Source of the DNA: JBBDNC01 sp040877875
GTDB lineage: Bacteria; Bacteroidota; Rhodothermia; Balneolales; Balneolaceae
DNA length: 13,083 nucleotides
Assembly: GCA_040877875.1 (NCBI GenBank)
Contig: JBBDNC010000174.1
Coordinates: 1 to 13,083 of the forward strand
Reading direction: 5' to 3'
The translations under genes were made by a program, and so were the position numbers. The notes under the pieces are model-generated. The model was given only the letters and a program-made list of their open reading frames with translations. It was not told the DNA's origin and did no database searches. The stretch's first letter is position 1, and each line of letters opens with the position of its first letter. Of the stretch, positions 1 through 6,551 are shown one piece after another.

Positions 1-509
1 AGAACGTCCGGGGGGGTATCAATCACGTATTGAAGAGCCTCCCAAACGCCCCGGAAATCAGGAATGAGAGATTCAATGGTTACGCCGGGAATTTCTTCAC
101 GGAGCAACCGGTGGCATTCCGCAAAAACCGGAGCCCCTCCGTCTTCCCGTTCATCCCGGTTAACCGACGTAATCACAACGTGTTTCAAACCCATCTTTTT
201 AGCTGCATCGGTTACACGCCGCGGTTCATCCCAGTCGAGCCCCTCCATGGGACGTCCGGTTTTTACAGCACAAAATGAACAGGACCGCGTACATACGTCT
301 CCCAGGATCATAAAAGTAGCCGTTCCCGCACCCCAACACTCTCCCATATTCGGACACCGGGCTTCCGAGCAAACTGTATTCAGATTGTGCTTCCGGATGG
401 TTTCCGAAACTTCCTTAAACTTTTCGCCCGAGGGAAGTTTCACCCGAAGCCAGTCGGGCCTCCGCTGACCCGGTGAGTTTTTTTCTATAACGTCAAGTTC
501 TTTAATCAT
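1..509 (-). CDS. lipA: lipoyl synthase LipA (partial, C-terminal part outside window)
   Basis: Radical SAM enzyme that inserts two sulfur atoms at C6 and C8 of protein-bound octanoyl groups, the last step of de novo lipoyl cofactor synthesis in the cytoplasm. From the ATG at 509 I read 169 complete codons before the window edge; the family is about 290-320 residues, so roughly half is present. Visible are the auxiliary-cluster cysteines C47, C52 and C58 (CSEARCPNMGEC) and the radical SAM CxxxCxxC cysteines C73, C77 and C80 (CTRSCSFC), preceded by the typical ATFMILGD stretch. The fragment ends in PPDV(L), matching the family's PDVLNHN segment. No Shine-Dalgarno is visible before the start. 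It lies 110 bp downstream of lipB on the same strand, so the two probably act together and may be co-transcribed. The missing end is due to the window boundary; no frameshift is seen. Confidence 0.97.
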   Translation of the reverse strand, partial: MIKELDVIEKNSPGQRRPDWLRVKLPSGEKFKEVSETIRKHNLNTVCSEARCPNMGECWGAGTATFMILGDVCTRSCSFCAVKTGRPMEGLDWDEPRRVTDAAKKMGLKHVVITSVNRDEREDGGAPVFAECHRLLREEIPGVTIESLIPDFRGVWEALQYVIDTPPDV

Positions 510-619
510 GTATTCAGTACATATTTTCAGTAAGAGCTCTAACTTCGCTAACATCAGCGGATAAATACCCGCTTCTTATCAAACCGGAATATTCCCACGT
601 CAGATCCGGAAGCCTGAAA

Positions 620-1339
620 TTACGAAAATTGCCGGTCGTAATCAGGCAGTTTGCCTCCTTGTACAGCTTCAGCAGAAAAAATATCGCTGAAGTGTTTAAC
701 AATAAATTCCTTCACTTCATTCTCATCAATCATCCGGCCGCAAAGTTCCGAAAGGCTGGATACGGATTTGTCGCTGATGCCACATGGAATAATATGATCA
801 AAGTAGGAAAGATCCGTATTGACGTTCAGAGCAAAACCATGCATCGTCACCCACCGGGAACAACGGATCCCCATGGCACAAATTTTCCGGTTGTCCACCC
901 ATACTCCAGTGAGTCCGTCGATCCGGCCGGCCTGAAGGCCAAATTCACTACACACCCGGATGATTACCTCTTCCAAAAAGCGCAGGTATTTGTGAATGTC
1001 AGTGAAGTAGCGTCCCAGGTCCAGAATCGGGTATCCCACAATCTGGCCGGGCCCGTGATAGGTAATATCTCCGCCCCGGTCATTTTCAATGAACTCGGCG
1101 TCAAGTTGCCTCAGCTCCGCCAGGCCTTTCAGCATATTTGCAGCATTCCCGCTCTTTCCGAGGGTATAGACATGGGGGTGTTCGACAAAAAGCAGGACGT
1201 CATGTTCCCGGGAGCTGTATGCCGGATCGTCCCTCGCCTTCAGTTTCTCCTCAACCAGCCGGTTCTGAATGGATTTCTGAAGTTCCCAGGTTTCCCGGTA
1301 AGGCGCCCGTCCAAGATCATATATATCTACCTTGTTCAT
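620..1339 (-). CDS. lipB: octanoyltransferase LipB
   Basis: Transfers octanoyl from octanoyl-ACP to the lysine of lipoyl domains (pyruvate and oxoglutarate dehydrogenase E2, GcvH), supplying the substrate of LipA. The 239-residue protein is of normal family length. It has the signature RGGDITYHGPGQ at 88-99, the catalytic-lysine segment RKICAMGIR with K152, and the acyl-accepting cysteine in IPCGIS at C186. The start at 1339 gives the usual short N-terminus and follows a weak GG-containing leader. The first downstream gene on this strand is lipA. A short GC hairpin just upstream (1376-1390) may separate it from lpdA transcription. All catalytic residues are present, so I expect a working enzyme. 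Confidence 0.96.
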   Translation of the reverse strand: MNKVDIYDLGRAPYRETWELQKSIQNRLVEEKLKARDDPAYSSREHDVLLFVEHPHVYTLGKSGNAANMLKGLAELRQLDAEFIENDRGGDITYHGPGQIVGYPILDLGRYFTDIHKYLRFLEEVIIRVCSEFGLQAGRIDGLTGVWVDNRKICAMGIRCSRWVTMHGFALNVNTDLSYFDHIIPCGISDKSVSSLSELCGRMIDENEVKEFIVKHFSDIFSAEAVQGGKLPDYDRQFS

Positions 1340-1375
1340 AGTTACCGTCAGCCATCACCTTTATGCTGGATAAAA

Positions 1376-1390
1376 CCCCCTGTTGGGGGG
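1376..1390 (-). terminator. possible short intrinsic terminator upstream of lipB
   Basis: Read on the minus strand, a five-base-pair G/C stem (CCCCC/GGGGG, four-base loop) is followed directly by TTTTAT. It could stop transcripts arriving from lpdA about 36 bp before lipB. The stem and T run are both short, so the call is weak. Confidence 0.35.
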
Positions 1391-1450
1391 CCGGGTTGAA
1401 GGAAAAACAATATCCAAGCTGCTTTTCGTTTCCGGGTTGACTCCGATTAC

Positions 1451-1551
1451 CCGAACACAATTTGTCATTTCGTCCGAACACAATTTGTCATTTCGTCCGA
1501 CCACAGCTTGTCATTTCGTCCGACCACAGTTTGTCAATTCGCCCGAACAAA
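1451..1551. repeat. 23-bp tandem repeat array, four copies plus a partial fifth
   Basis: Copies begin at 1451, 1474, 1497 and 1520. The first two are identical 23-mers (ccgaacacaatttgtcattt plus cgt). The third and fourth carry ccgaccacag in the first half, and the fourth has further changes at its end. A partial fifth copy, ccgaacaaa, begins at 1543 and merges with the left end of the next element. There are no unique spacers, so this is not CRISPR. The core TTGTCATTTCG resembles, from memory, a dispersed intergenic repeat seen in Bacteroidota genomes. Confidence 0.85.
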
Positions 1552-1654
1552 CCCCTCGTCATCCGCCGGCCGAGAAGGTCGTCCCCTCTCGAGAGGGGAA
1601 AGCGAAGTCCGTATCCGCCGTAAGGCGGTTTCGGACAAGCGAGGGGTGTGTTCG
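1544..1654. repeat. 111-bp element with 15-bp inverted ends and internal palindromes
   Basis: The left end cgaacaaacccctcg (1544-1558) matches the reverse complement of the right end (1640-1654) at 14 of 15 positions. Inside are a perfect 16-bp palindrome cccctctcgagagggg (1583-1598) and a hairpin at 1607-1636 (outer stem GTCCG/CGGAC, inner stem CCGCC/GGCGG, loop GTAA). No coding capacity is credible. The layered symmetry suggests a non-autonomous mobile or REP-like dispersed element. An RNA role is possible but not shown. Confidence 0.65.
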
Positions 1655-1710
1655 AGGATCCATTTCCACAGCTTACAGCTTATTGACAAACTGATAACGG
1701 TTTACTTCCG

Positions 1711-1804
1711 CCGGCTAGCGTTGGGACATATCCAGGTCATTAATAAGGCCCCATATTGTTGCTCTGCCAATCGGCGGAGAGGGTATGTCCTACCCGCTAA
1801 CTGG
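1711..1804. repeat. 94-bp imperfect inverted repeat
   Basis: The left end ccggctagcgttgggacata (1711-1730) pairs imperfectly with the right end (about 1784-1804, reverse complement ccagttagcgggtaggacata). TAGCG and GGACATA are conserved in both arms, with a one-base length difference. No ORF is credible inside. It is probably another small mobile-element relic, ending about 40 bp before the lpdA stop codon. Confidence 0.45.
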
Positions 1805-1843
1805 ATGTTTACTGCTAACTGTTAACTGATACCAGATTCCGGA

Positions 1844-3259
1844 TTATTTCGGCTGGGTTCCCAGATGCACGCCCTCGCCATACGCTTCGGCTACGGCTTC
1901 CATGACCGCTTCACTCATCGTCGGATGGGGATGGACGGCACTGATGATTTCATGGCCGGTGGTCTCCAGGTCCCGGGCCACAACCGCTTCGGCAATCAAC
2001 TCCGTTACATGAGAGCCGATCATATGGCAGCCAAGCCATTCACCGTATTTGGCATCGAAAATGACCTTGACAAATCCTTCTTCATGGCCCAGCCCCGCAG
2101 CCTTGCCGCTTGCCGAAAATGGAAACTTTCCAACCTTGATGTCATATCCTTCATCCTTTGCCTGCTGCTCGGTATAGCCGACAGAGGCGATCTGCGGCTC
2201 GCAATAGGTGCACCCGGGGATGTTATCATATCTGACGGGATGCGGATTCTGCCCGGCCAAGCGTTCCACGCAAACCGTCGCCTCATGCGAAGCCTTATGA
2301 GCCAGCCAAGGTCCGCCGGCCACATCACCGATTGCATAGATATTTTCAGCAGACGTCTGATAGGTCTCACGGTCAATTGTAATCGCCCCTTTGTCATGTT
2401 CCACACCGGCTTTATCCAGTCCGATACCCTCAACATTTCCGGTTACTCCCACCGCAGAAAGCACAAGGTCTGCTTCCACTTCTTCGTCTCCTTTCGGAGT
2501 TTTGATAGTCACTTTAACTCCTTTCCCCTTTTTCTTCACTTTTTCAACGGAACTTCCCGTATAGATGTTCATCCCTTTTTTCTTGTAGATCTTTCCGAGC
2601 TCTTTGCTGATCTCCTTGTCTTCGACCGGAACCAGGGAATCCTGCAGTTCAACGATCGTTACCTCCGTACCGATGGTATGATAGAAATAAGCAAACTCGA
2701 TACCGATCGCTCCGGCCCCGATAATCACCAGTTTCTTGGGCTGCTTCTCAAGCTGCATGCCCTGTTCATAACCGACTACGAGTTTTCCGTCGATCGGAAT
2801 GTCCGGCAACTCACGGGGACTCGCACCGGTAGCAATGATAAAGTGGCCGGCTTTGACGGTTTCCGCCTCTTTGTCCTTGTCATCGAGAATGGCAAGTTCC
2901 TTGTCTGACTTGAAGACTCCTTTTCCCTCCAAAACCTCGATTTTGTTCGCCTTCATCAGGAACTGGACTCCCTTGCTCATTTTATCCGCTACGTTGCGGC
3001 TTCGCTTGATGATGCTGCCGAAATCAGGAGAGTAGTCCTTTACATTGATCCCATAGTCCTCCGCATGGGCGATCGATTCATATACTTCAGCAGAGCGCAG
3101 CAAAGCCTTGGTCGGAATACACCCGATATTCAGGCACACGCCCCCTAACTTCCTTTTTTCCACAATTGCTGTTTTAAATCCGAGTTGAGATGCACGGATC
3201 GCCGCAACATAGCCACCCGGTCCTGATCCAATAACGCAAACGTCAAATTCTTTAGCCAT
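1844..3259 (-). CDS. lpdA: dihydrolipoyl dehydrogenase (E3)
   Basis: FAD-dependent E3 subunit that re-oxidises dihydrolipoyl arms of 2-oxoacid dehydrogenase complexes and the glycine cleavage system, passing electrons to NAD+. The 471 residues match the family length. In order: FAD-binding GSGPGG (11-16), redox-active disulfide C42/C47 in CLNIGC, NAD-binding GAGAIG (181-186), second FAD segment AIGD (309-312), and the dimer-interface catalytic pair H445/E450 within HPHPTMSE. The ATG at 3259 directly precedes the Rossmann fold and has an AT-rich leader without a Shine-Dalgarno; two tandem 9-bp copies of attaacaag lie just upstream (3268-3285). It is upstream of lipB and lipA on the same strand, grouping lipoate synthesis with lipoate use. 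No E1 or E2 genes are in the window, so which complex it serves is not shown. Confidence 0.97.
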   Translation of the reverse strand: MAKEFDVCVIGSGPGGYVAAIRASQLGFKTAIVEKRKLGGVCLNIGCIPTKALLRSAEVYESIAHAEDYGINVKDYSPDFGSIIKRSRNVADKMSKGVQFLMKANKIEVLEGKGVFKSDKELAILDDKDKEAETVKAGHFIIATGASPRELPDIPIDGKLVVGYEQGMQLEKQPKKLVIIGAGAIGIEFAYFYHTIGTEVTIVELQDSLVPVEDKEISKELGKIYKKKGMNIYTGSSVEKVKKKGKGVKVTIKTPKGDEEVEADLVLSAVGVTGNVEGIGLDKAGVEHDKGAITIDRETYQTSAENIYAIGDVAGGPWLAHKASHEATVCVERLAGQNPHPVRYDNIPGCTYCEPQIASVGYTEQQAKDEGYDIKVGKFPFSASGKAAGLGHEEGFVKVIFDAKYGEWLGCHMIGSHVTELIAEAVVARDLETTGHEIISAVHPHPTMSEAVMEAVAEAYGEGVHLGTQPK

Positions 3260-3689
3260 AATTCAATATTAACAAGATTAACAAGTTAGATACGCCTTCC
3301 GGCGGAAAAATAATCGGAATACGGCAGGTTTCACAGTATCCGAACCAGCAGGGGAATTTAAGGAACTTCGCTCACATAATTAAATCCATAAGCGCGAAAC
3401 GTGAGAAGGGATTCGAAAAAACCTCAGGATTAAATAGGCGGGAGAGAAATACGAAGGCGGTGTATGATTAAATGCCCCTTCGAAAATAAAAAGCGGTTGG
3501 AAGAGGTGACATAATGGGATGTGAAATCCTCCGGACATGCCCCGCCTAGTGTCAAGTCTGCATCAGAGTGGATTGTAGAATGGAATGGCCGGATCTATGC
3601 CGTACTTTTCTTCCTCTTTAAGCCGGCAGATACAGGCTGCTTTGCTGCCGTCATCGCCTTAGGGATGGAAATTTTATCCGATTGTTTAA
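3260..3689. other. intergenic region between secG and lpdA
   Basis: About 430 bp with no convincing gene. It must hold the 3' end of secG and probably the lpdA promoter. I see an attaacaag tandem duplication at 3268-3285, but no clear terminator, riboswitch or tRNA. A 19-codon minus-strand reading frame at 3595-3654 ending in a basic segment is too short to support. Confidence 0.5.
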
Positions 3690-4079
3690 TTAATTCCCGT
3701 CCGACCCTTCCTCTTCAGCGTCTCCTGCCTGGGGGATAGGCGACTGGGTCTCAGAGGGAAGACTGAAATCGGTATCAGCCGGAGCCTGCTGATTCGGCTG
3801 CTCCAGCGCCCGCTCCTGAATGGTACTGGTATCCGGTGACCCACCGGCATCGATGGCAAAATTGGCCAAAAGGCTTAAAAGCAGGAATGCCCCCGCCAGT
3901 ACAGCGGTGGTGGTTGACAATAAATCAGCCGTCCTTCGCGCTCCCATACCCGAACTGCCCATCATTCCGGCAGCAAGGCCGCCGGACAAGCCTTCTTTCT
4001 GACCGGGCTGCAATAATACAACGATGACAAGAAGTATACTGATGATAATTATGATGGAAAGGATGATTCCGTACAGCAT
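3690..4079 (-). CDS. secG: preprotein translocase subunit SecG with acidic C-terminal extension
   Basis: Small membrane subunit of the SecYEG translocon that assists SecA-driven export. The 129-residue protein has a first transmembrane helix at about 2-23. The SecG hallmark LLQPGQKEGLSGG follows at 22-34, then a glycine/methionine-rich loop (GMMGSSGMGARR) and a second helix at about 55-75. The remaining 55 or so residues form a hydrophilic tail rich in Pro, Gln, Asp and Glu that ends EEEGSDGN; compact SecG proteins are often 70-115 residues. The ATG has no Shine-Dalgarno, only an A/T-rich leader. It is divergent from the mscS-type gene, with 128 bp between them. The tail looks low-complexity and probably disordered. 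Confidence 0.93.
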   Translation of the reverse strand: MLYGIILSIIIIISILLVIVVLLQPGQKEGLSGGLAAGMMGSSGMGARRTADLLSTTTAVLAGAFLLLSLLANFAIDAGGSPDTSTIQERALEQPNQQAPADTDFSLPSETQSPIPQAGDAEEEGSDGN

Positions 4080-4207
4080 TTTATTTTATTTATTAGGAAA
4101 ACGAATATGAATGAAAAATTTTTATAAACTTGAAAATATTGAATACCTGACTCTAAACAAAGTTCTTTTGTGAAAACGGGTCAATTTAAGATTAAGTATA
4201 TTCCACC

Positions 4208-5146
4208 ATGCAAAATGAACCCGACATACCAGCAAACCAGTTCGGTGAACAGATAGCCCGCTGGCTGACAAATACACCGGACTTCTATGGATATCTTCTC
4301 GAAACCGCCGTAGTGATCCTGGTGCTCATTGCCGCAAGATACATTATTCTCAAAATAGTCCACCGAAATATCCAGGAACCGTCTCAACGCTATAAATGGC
4401 GTAAAAACCTGGCTTATACGTTAGGATTTTTCGGTTTCATCCTGATCGGAAATATCTGGTTTGAAGGGATGGGATCTCTTGCAACGTTTCTCGGCTTGCT
4501 CTCAGCCGGCCTGGTGATCGCCCTGCGTGACCCCATTGTAGATATCGCCGGCTGGATTTTCATCCTCTGGCGAAAACCTTTTGACGTGGGCGACCGCATC
4601 CAGCTTGATCAGAATAAGGGAGATGTAATCGACATCCGGCTCTTCAAGTTTTCCATCCTTGAGATCGGCAACTGGGTCCATGCCGATCAAAGTACGGGGA
4701 GGGTGATTCATATACCCAACCATGTCATTTTCAGTGACTCCGTAGCAAACTATACCAGTGATTTTGATTTCATCTGGAACGAAATAGAAATCGTGGTCAC
4801 ATTCGAAAGTAATTGGCAAAAAGCGAAGCGAATCCTGGAAGAAATATCCGGCAGCCACCTGGAAGAGTATGTAAAAGACGCTGATCAGCAAATTCAAAAA
4901 GCCTCCAGGTCGTACCTGATCCGTTACAATTTTCTTACCCCGATTGTCTATACCGAAGTTGTGGGACATGGCATTAAACTGACCATCCGCCACCTGTCCG
5001 ACCCCCGCAAACGGCGCAGTACGACCCAGTCGATCTGGGAAGATGTTTTAACCCGCTTCCAAAAGGAAGAGGACGTCGGCTTCGCCTATCAAACCTACCG
5101 GATCTACCAAAACCAGATCGAAGGCAAACCGGGTTTAAAACCATAA
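4208..5146 (+). CDS. MscS-family mechanosensitive ion channel
   Basis: Inner-membrane channel of the small-conductance mechanosensitive family, which releases solutes on hypo-osmotic shock or conducts ions. The 312 residues are close to E. coli MscS (286). Predicted helices lie at about 29-50, 67-84 and a pore-lining TM3 at about 88-121, with the small-residue-rich GLLSAGLVIAL stretch. After the pore comes the beta domain (KPFDVGDRIQLDQNKGDVIDI, 123-143) and the conserved IPN at 169-171, then a cytosolic alpha/beta region to the end. The ATG at 4208 has no clear Shine-Dalgarno. It is divergent from secG and convergent with the SRAP gene, 52 bp away. Family membership is sure; ion preference and gating cannot be read from sequence. 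Confidence 0.92.
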   Translation: MQNEPDIPANQFGEQIARWLTNTPDFYGYLLETAVVILVLIAARYIILKIVHRNIQEPSQRYKWRKNLAYTLGFFGFILIGNIWFEGMGSLATFLGLLSAGLVIALRDPIVDIAGWIFILWRKPFDVGDRIQLDQNKGDVIDIRLFKFSILEIGNWVHADQSTGRVIHIPNHVIFSDSVANYTSDFDFIWNEIEIVVTFESNWQKAKRILEEISGSHLEEYVKDADQQIQKASRSYLIRYNFLTPIVYTEVVGHGIKLTIRHLSDPRKRRSTTQSIWEDVLTRFQKEEDVGFAYQTYRIYQNQIEGKPGLKP

Positions 5147-5198
5147 GCCCTGGTCGCCCGGCGGATAGCTATTTCTTATCTATTTCCTGTCCCCTTTT

Positions 5199-5870
5199 TT
5201 ACTTGGGCAGCGGCTGGATTAGTTTGGGGGAATTTTCAGAGAGGTCGTTCACTTTTTTGCTGACACGGTGAACGGTCAGGTCGGTCATCTGATATCGGGT
5301 TTTTGCCTCCTCGAGTATTTCTTCAGCCGGATTCGTGCCTTCGATCCATAGCCGGGCGAGATCTTTGGTGAGTTGAAGCGGCATTTTAGGGTCAAGAGGC
5401 TGTATCAGAGCATTGGAGTCAGTAAGAAGGATAGCACAAGCCTGCAGTTCCTGCCGCCCGTTATTTTTTACTGTGATCGCAACACCGGCCAGTGCCATCA
5501 GAGACTCATCCAGCATACGTATAAAGAAAGGATACTCCGCACGCTTGCCACTTTTTTTCCATTTGTAGTATCCGCTAACCGGGATCACACACCGGTGATA
5601 ACTTCCGTCTTCAATTCCCTGAAGAGCTTCATTCGTTTCAATAGAATTTATGTCCGACTCCATCCCTTCTCTGTCCAGTCCCCATCGAACCCGTTTCATT
5701 TGCACGGGATTGTTTTCATCCTGCGTATCTCCGGTTTTAAACAGGACCGGAATATGCTGTGCAGGGGCCAGGTTATAATGAGGTTCAAAAAGTGATTCCC
5801 GTTGAATTGGAGTATCAAAAAATTCTTCCAGGTCATGTTTATTTATAAAAAAAGCGATGCGTTGAATCAT
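5199..5870 (-). CDS. SRAP/HMCES-family protein lacking the catalytic residues
   Basis: SRAP proteins (human HMCES, E. coli YedK) protect single-stranded DNA by crosslinking abasic sites through Cys2. The 223-residue length and fold markers fit the family: YNLAPAQ (32-38), RWGL (62-65), DINSIET (73-79, where the family has NARxET), RCVIPVSGYYKW (93-104) and KMPLQL (162-167). The chemistry markers do not fit. The protein begins MIQRIAFF where the family has MCGR, so Cys2 is absent. The usual GFYEW is GYYKW (K103 for Glu), and the usual HDRMP is DPKMP (D160 for His). N75 seems retained. Upstream of the ATG at 5870 the frame meets a TAG eight codons back with no alternative start, so Cys2 is not hidden by mis-annotation. 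The reading frame is intact and ordered, so I infer a diverged DNA-binding or regulatory paralogue rather than a pseudogene. Confidence 0.85.
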   Translation of the reverse strand: MIQRIAFFINKHDLEEFFDTPIQRESLFEPHYNLAPAQHIPVLFKTGDTQDENNPVQMKRVRWGLDREGMESDINSIETNEALQGIEDGSYHRCVIPVSGYYKWKKSGKRAEYPFFIRMLDESLMALAGVAITVKNNGRQELQACAILLTDSNALIQPLDPKMPLQLTKDLARLWIEGTNPAEEILEEAKTRYQMTDLTVHRVSKKVNDLSENSPKLIQPLPK

Positions 5871-6548
5871 AAAACTTGTCCGTTTTTCCGGTTTCTACAT
5901 GATAACAATTTTGTTTTGCACGGGTTCCCAAAACGAACAAGGTATGATTTTTCATGGATTCTCCACATTTGCTTTTATTTAAACGGGATCTTCACCCCGG
6001 TGCTGTTTCGGTAGTGAATCATATAACAACTGTAAGATGAGAGCGGATTGTCCGTTACACTATAGAGCCATCCGATAATAATCGGGTGCATAAAACTTTT
6101 TTACTATATTTAGTCCGTATGATTCACGAAGTTCCGGACGGAATGTGTTTCCACGTAGTATTGACTTTTTTAAAATCCGCCGTTTGGAATTTTGTCTGAT
6201 TAACTGTGGAAAAGCAGGATTTGGGCAACTTGCGTACTCTTTATTTGTTAAACAAAACCCCTATTCGTCTCAAGAGAGTGCGCATTCTGCATCAACCCTG
6301 ATTTTTTCTGTAATAATTATCTGGCCAGGCAGACTCCCGGTGAAAAATTGTTTGTGGAGAATTCCGGTTAGAGTATTGTCGTTTTTTGTTAATTGAAATA
6401 TTGAATTCAAGAAGTCTTTGCTGAATCCTGCCGCCCGACGAAGAGCAGAACTACTGTCCGAATCGACGTTTTTTGTCGTTTGTCGTGAAAAGATCCACCG
6501 GGGGGGATACAGTCAAAGCCTTCTGTAAAGGTATAGAGGTATAATACA
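5871..6548. other. long divergent intergenic region
   Basis: 678 bp, AT-rich, between the divergent SRAP and DEAD-box-like genes. Open frames inside (for example 6145-6396 on plus) have unconvincing composition and no ribosome binding site. No clear hairpin-plus-T-run terminator, tRNA or riboswitch was recognised. It must contain the promoters of both genes and could host a small RNA. Confidence 0.5.
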
Positions 6549-6551
6549 TTG
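6528..6551 (+). promoter_or_regulatory. ribosome binding site and TTG start of the DEAD-box-like gene
   Basis: AGAGGT (6534-6539) lies nine bases before TTG at 6549. A TAA in the same frame lies at about 6525, and there is no ATG between it and the TTG. Starting at TTG yields MSFSQF, the usual N-terminus of DEAD-box proteins. Confidence 0.65.

Noticed and set aside
629..1399. 256-codon plus-strand open frame opposite lipB
   Set aside because: It is antisense to a LipB gene with all catalytic motifs, and its own translation has no recognisable family or ribosome binding site.
1451..1551. CRISPR array
   Set aside because: The 23-bp units are directly adjacent with no unique spacers, and no cas genes are present.
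1383..1825. Overlapping 103- and 105-codon open frames
   Set aside because: They run through the tandem repeats and palindromes in two frames at once, so the openness comes from repeat composition.
1865..2908. 347-codon plus-strand open frame opposite lpdA
   Set aside because: Antisense shadow of a full-length dihydrolipoyl dehydrogenase; its composition (many Phe, His and Arg) is typical of a shadow frame.
3405..3425. TTCGAATCCCT on the minus strand, like a tRNA T-loop
   Set aside because: No acceptor, D or anticodon arms could be found around it.
3595..3654. 19-codon minus-strand peptide (MTAAKQPVSAGLKRKKSTA) after secG
   Set aside because: It has only a weak ribosome binding site and no recognised family, and at this length it could easily occur by chance.
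3521..3739. 72-codon plus-strand open frame in the secG-lpdA gap
   Set aside because: It overlaps the end of secG antisense, has no ribosome binding site and shows no recognisable domain.
6145..6396. 83-codon plus-strand open frame in the 678-bp gap
   Set aside because: Its translation has irregular hydrophobic and Cys/Trp-rich composition with no family resemblance and no ribosome binding site.
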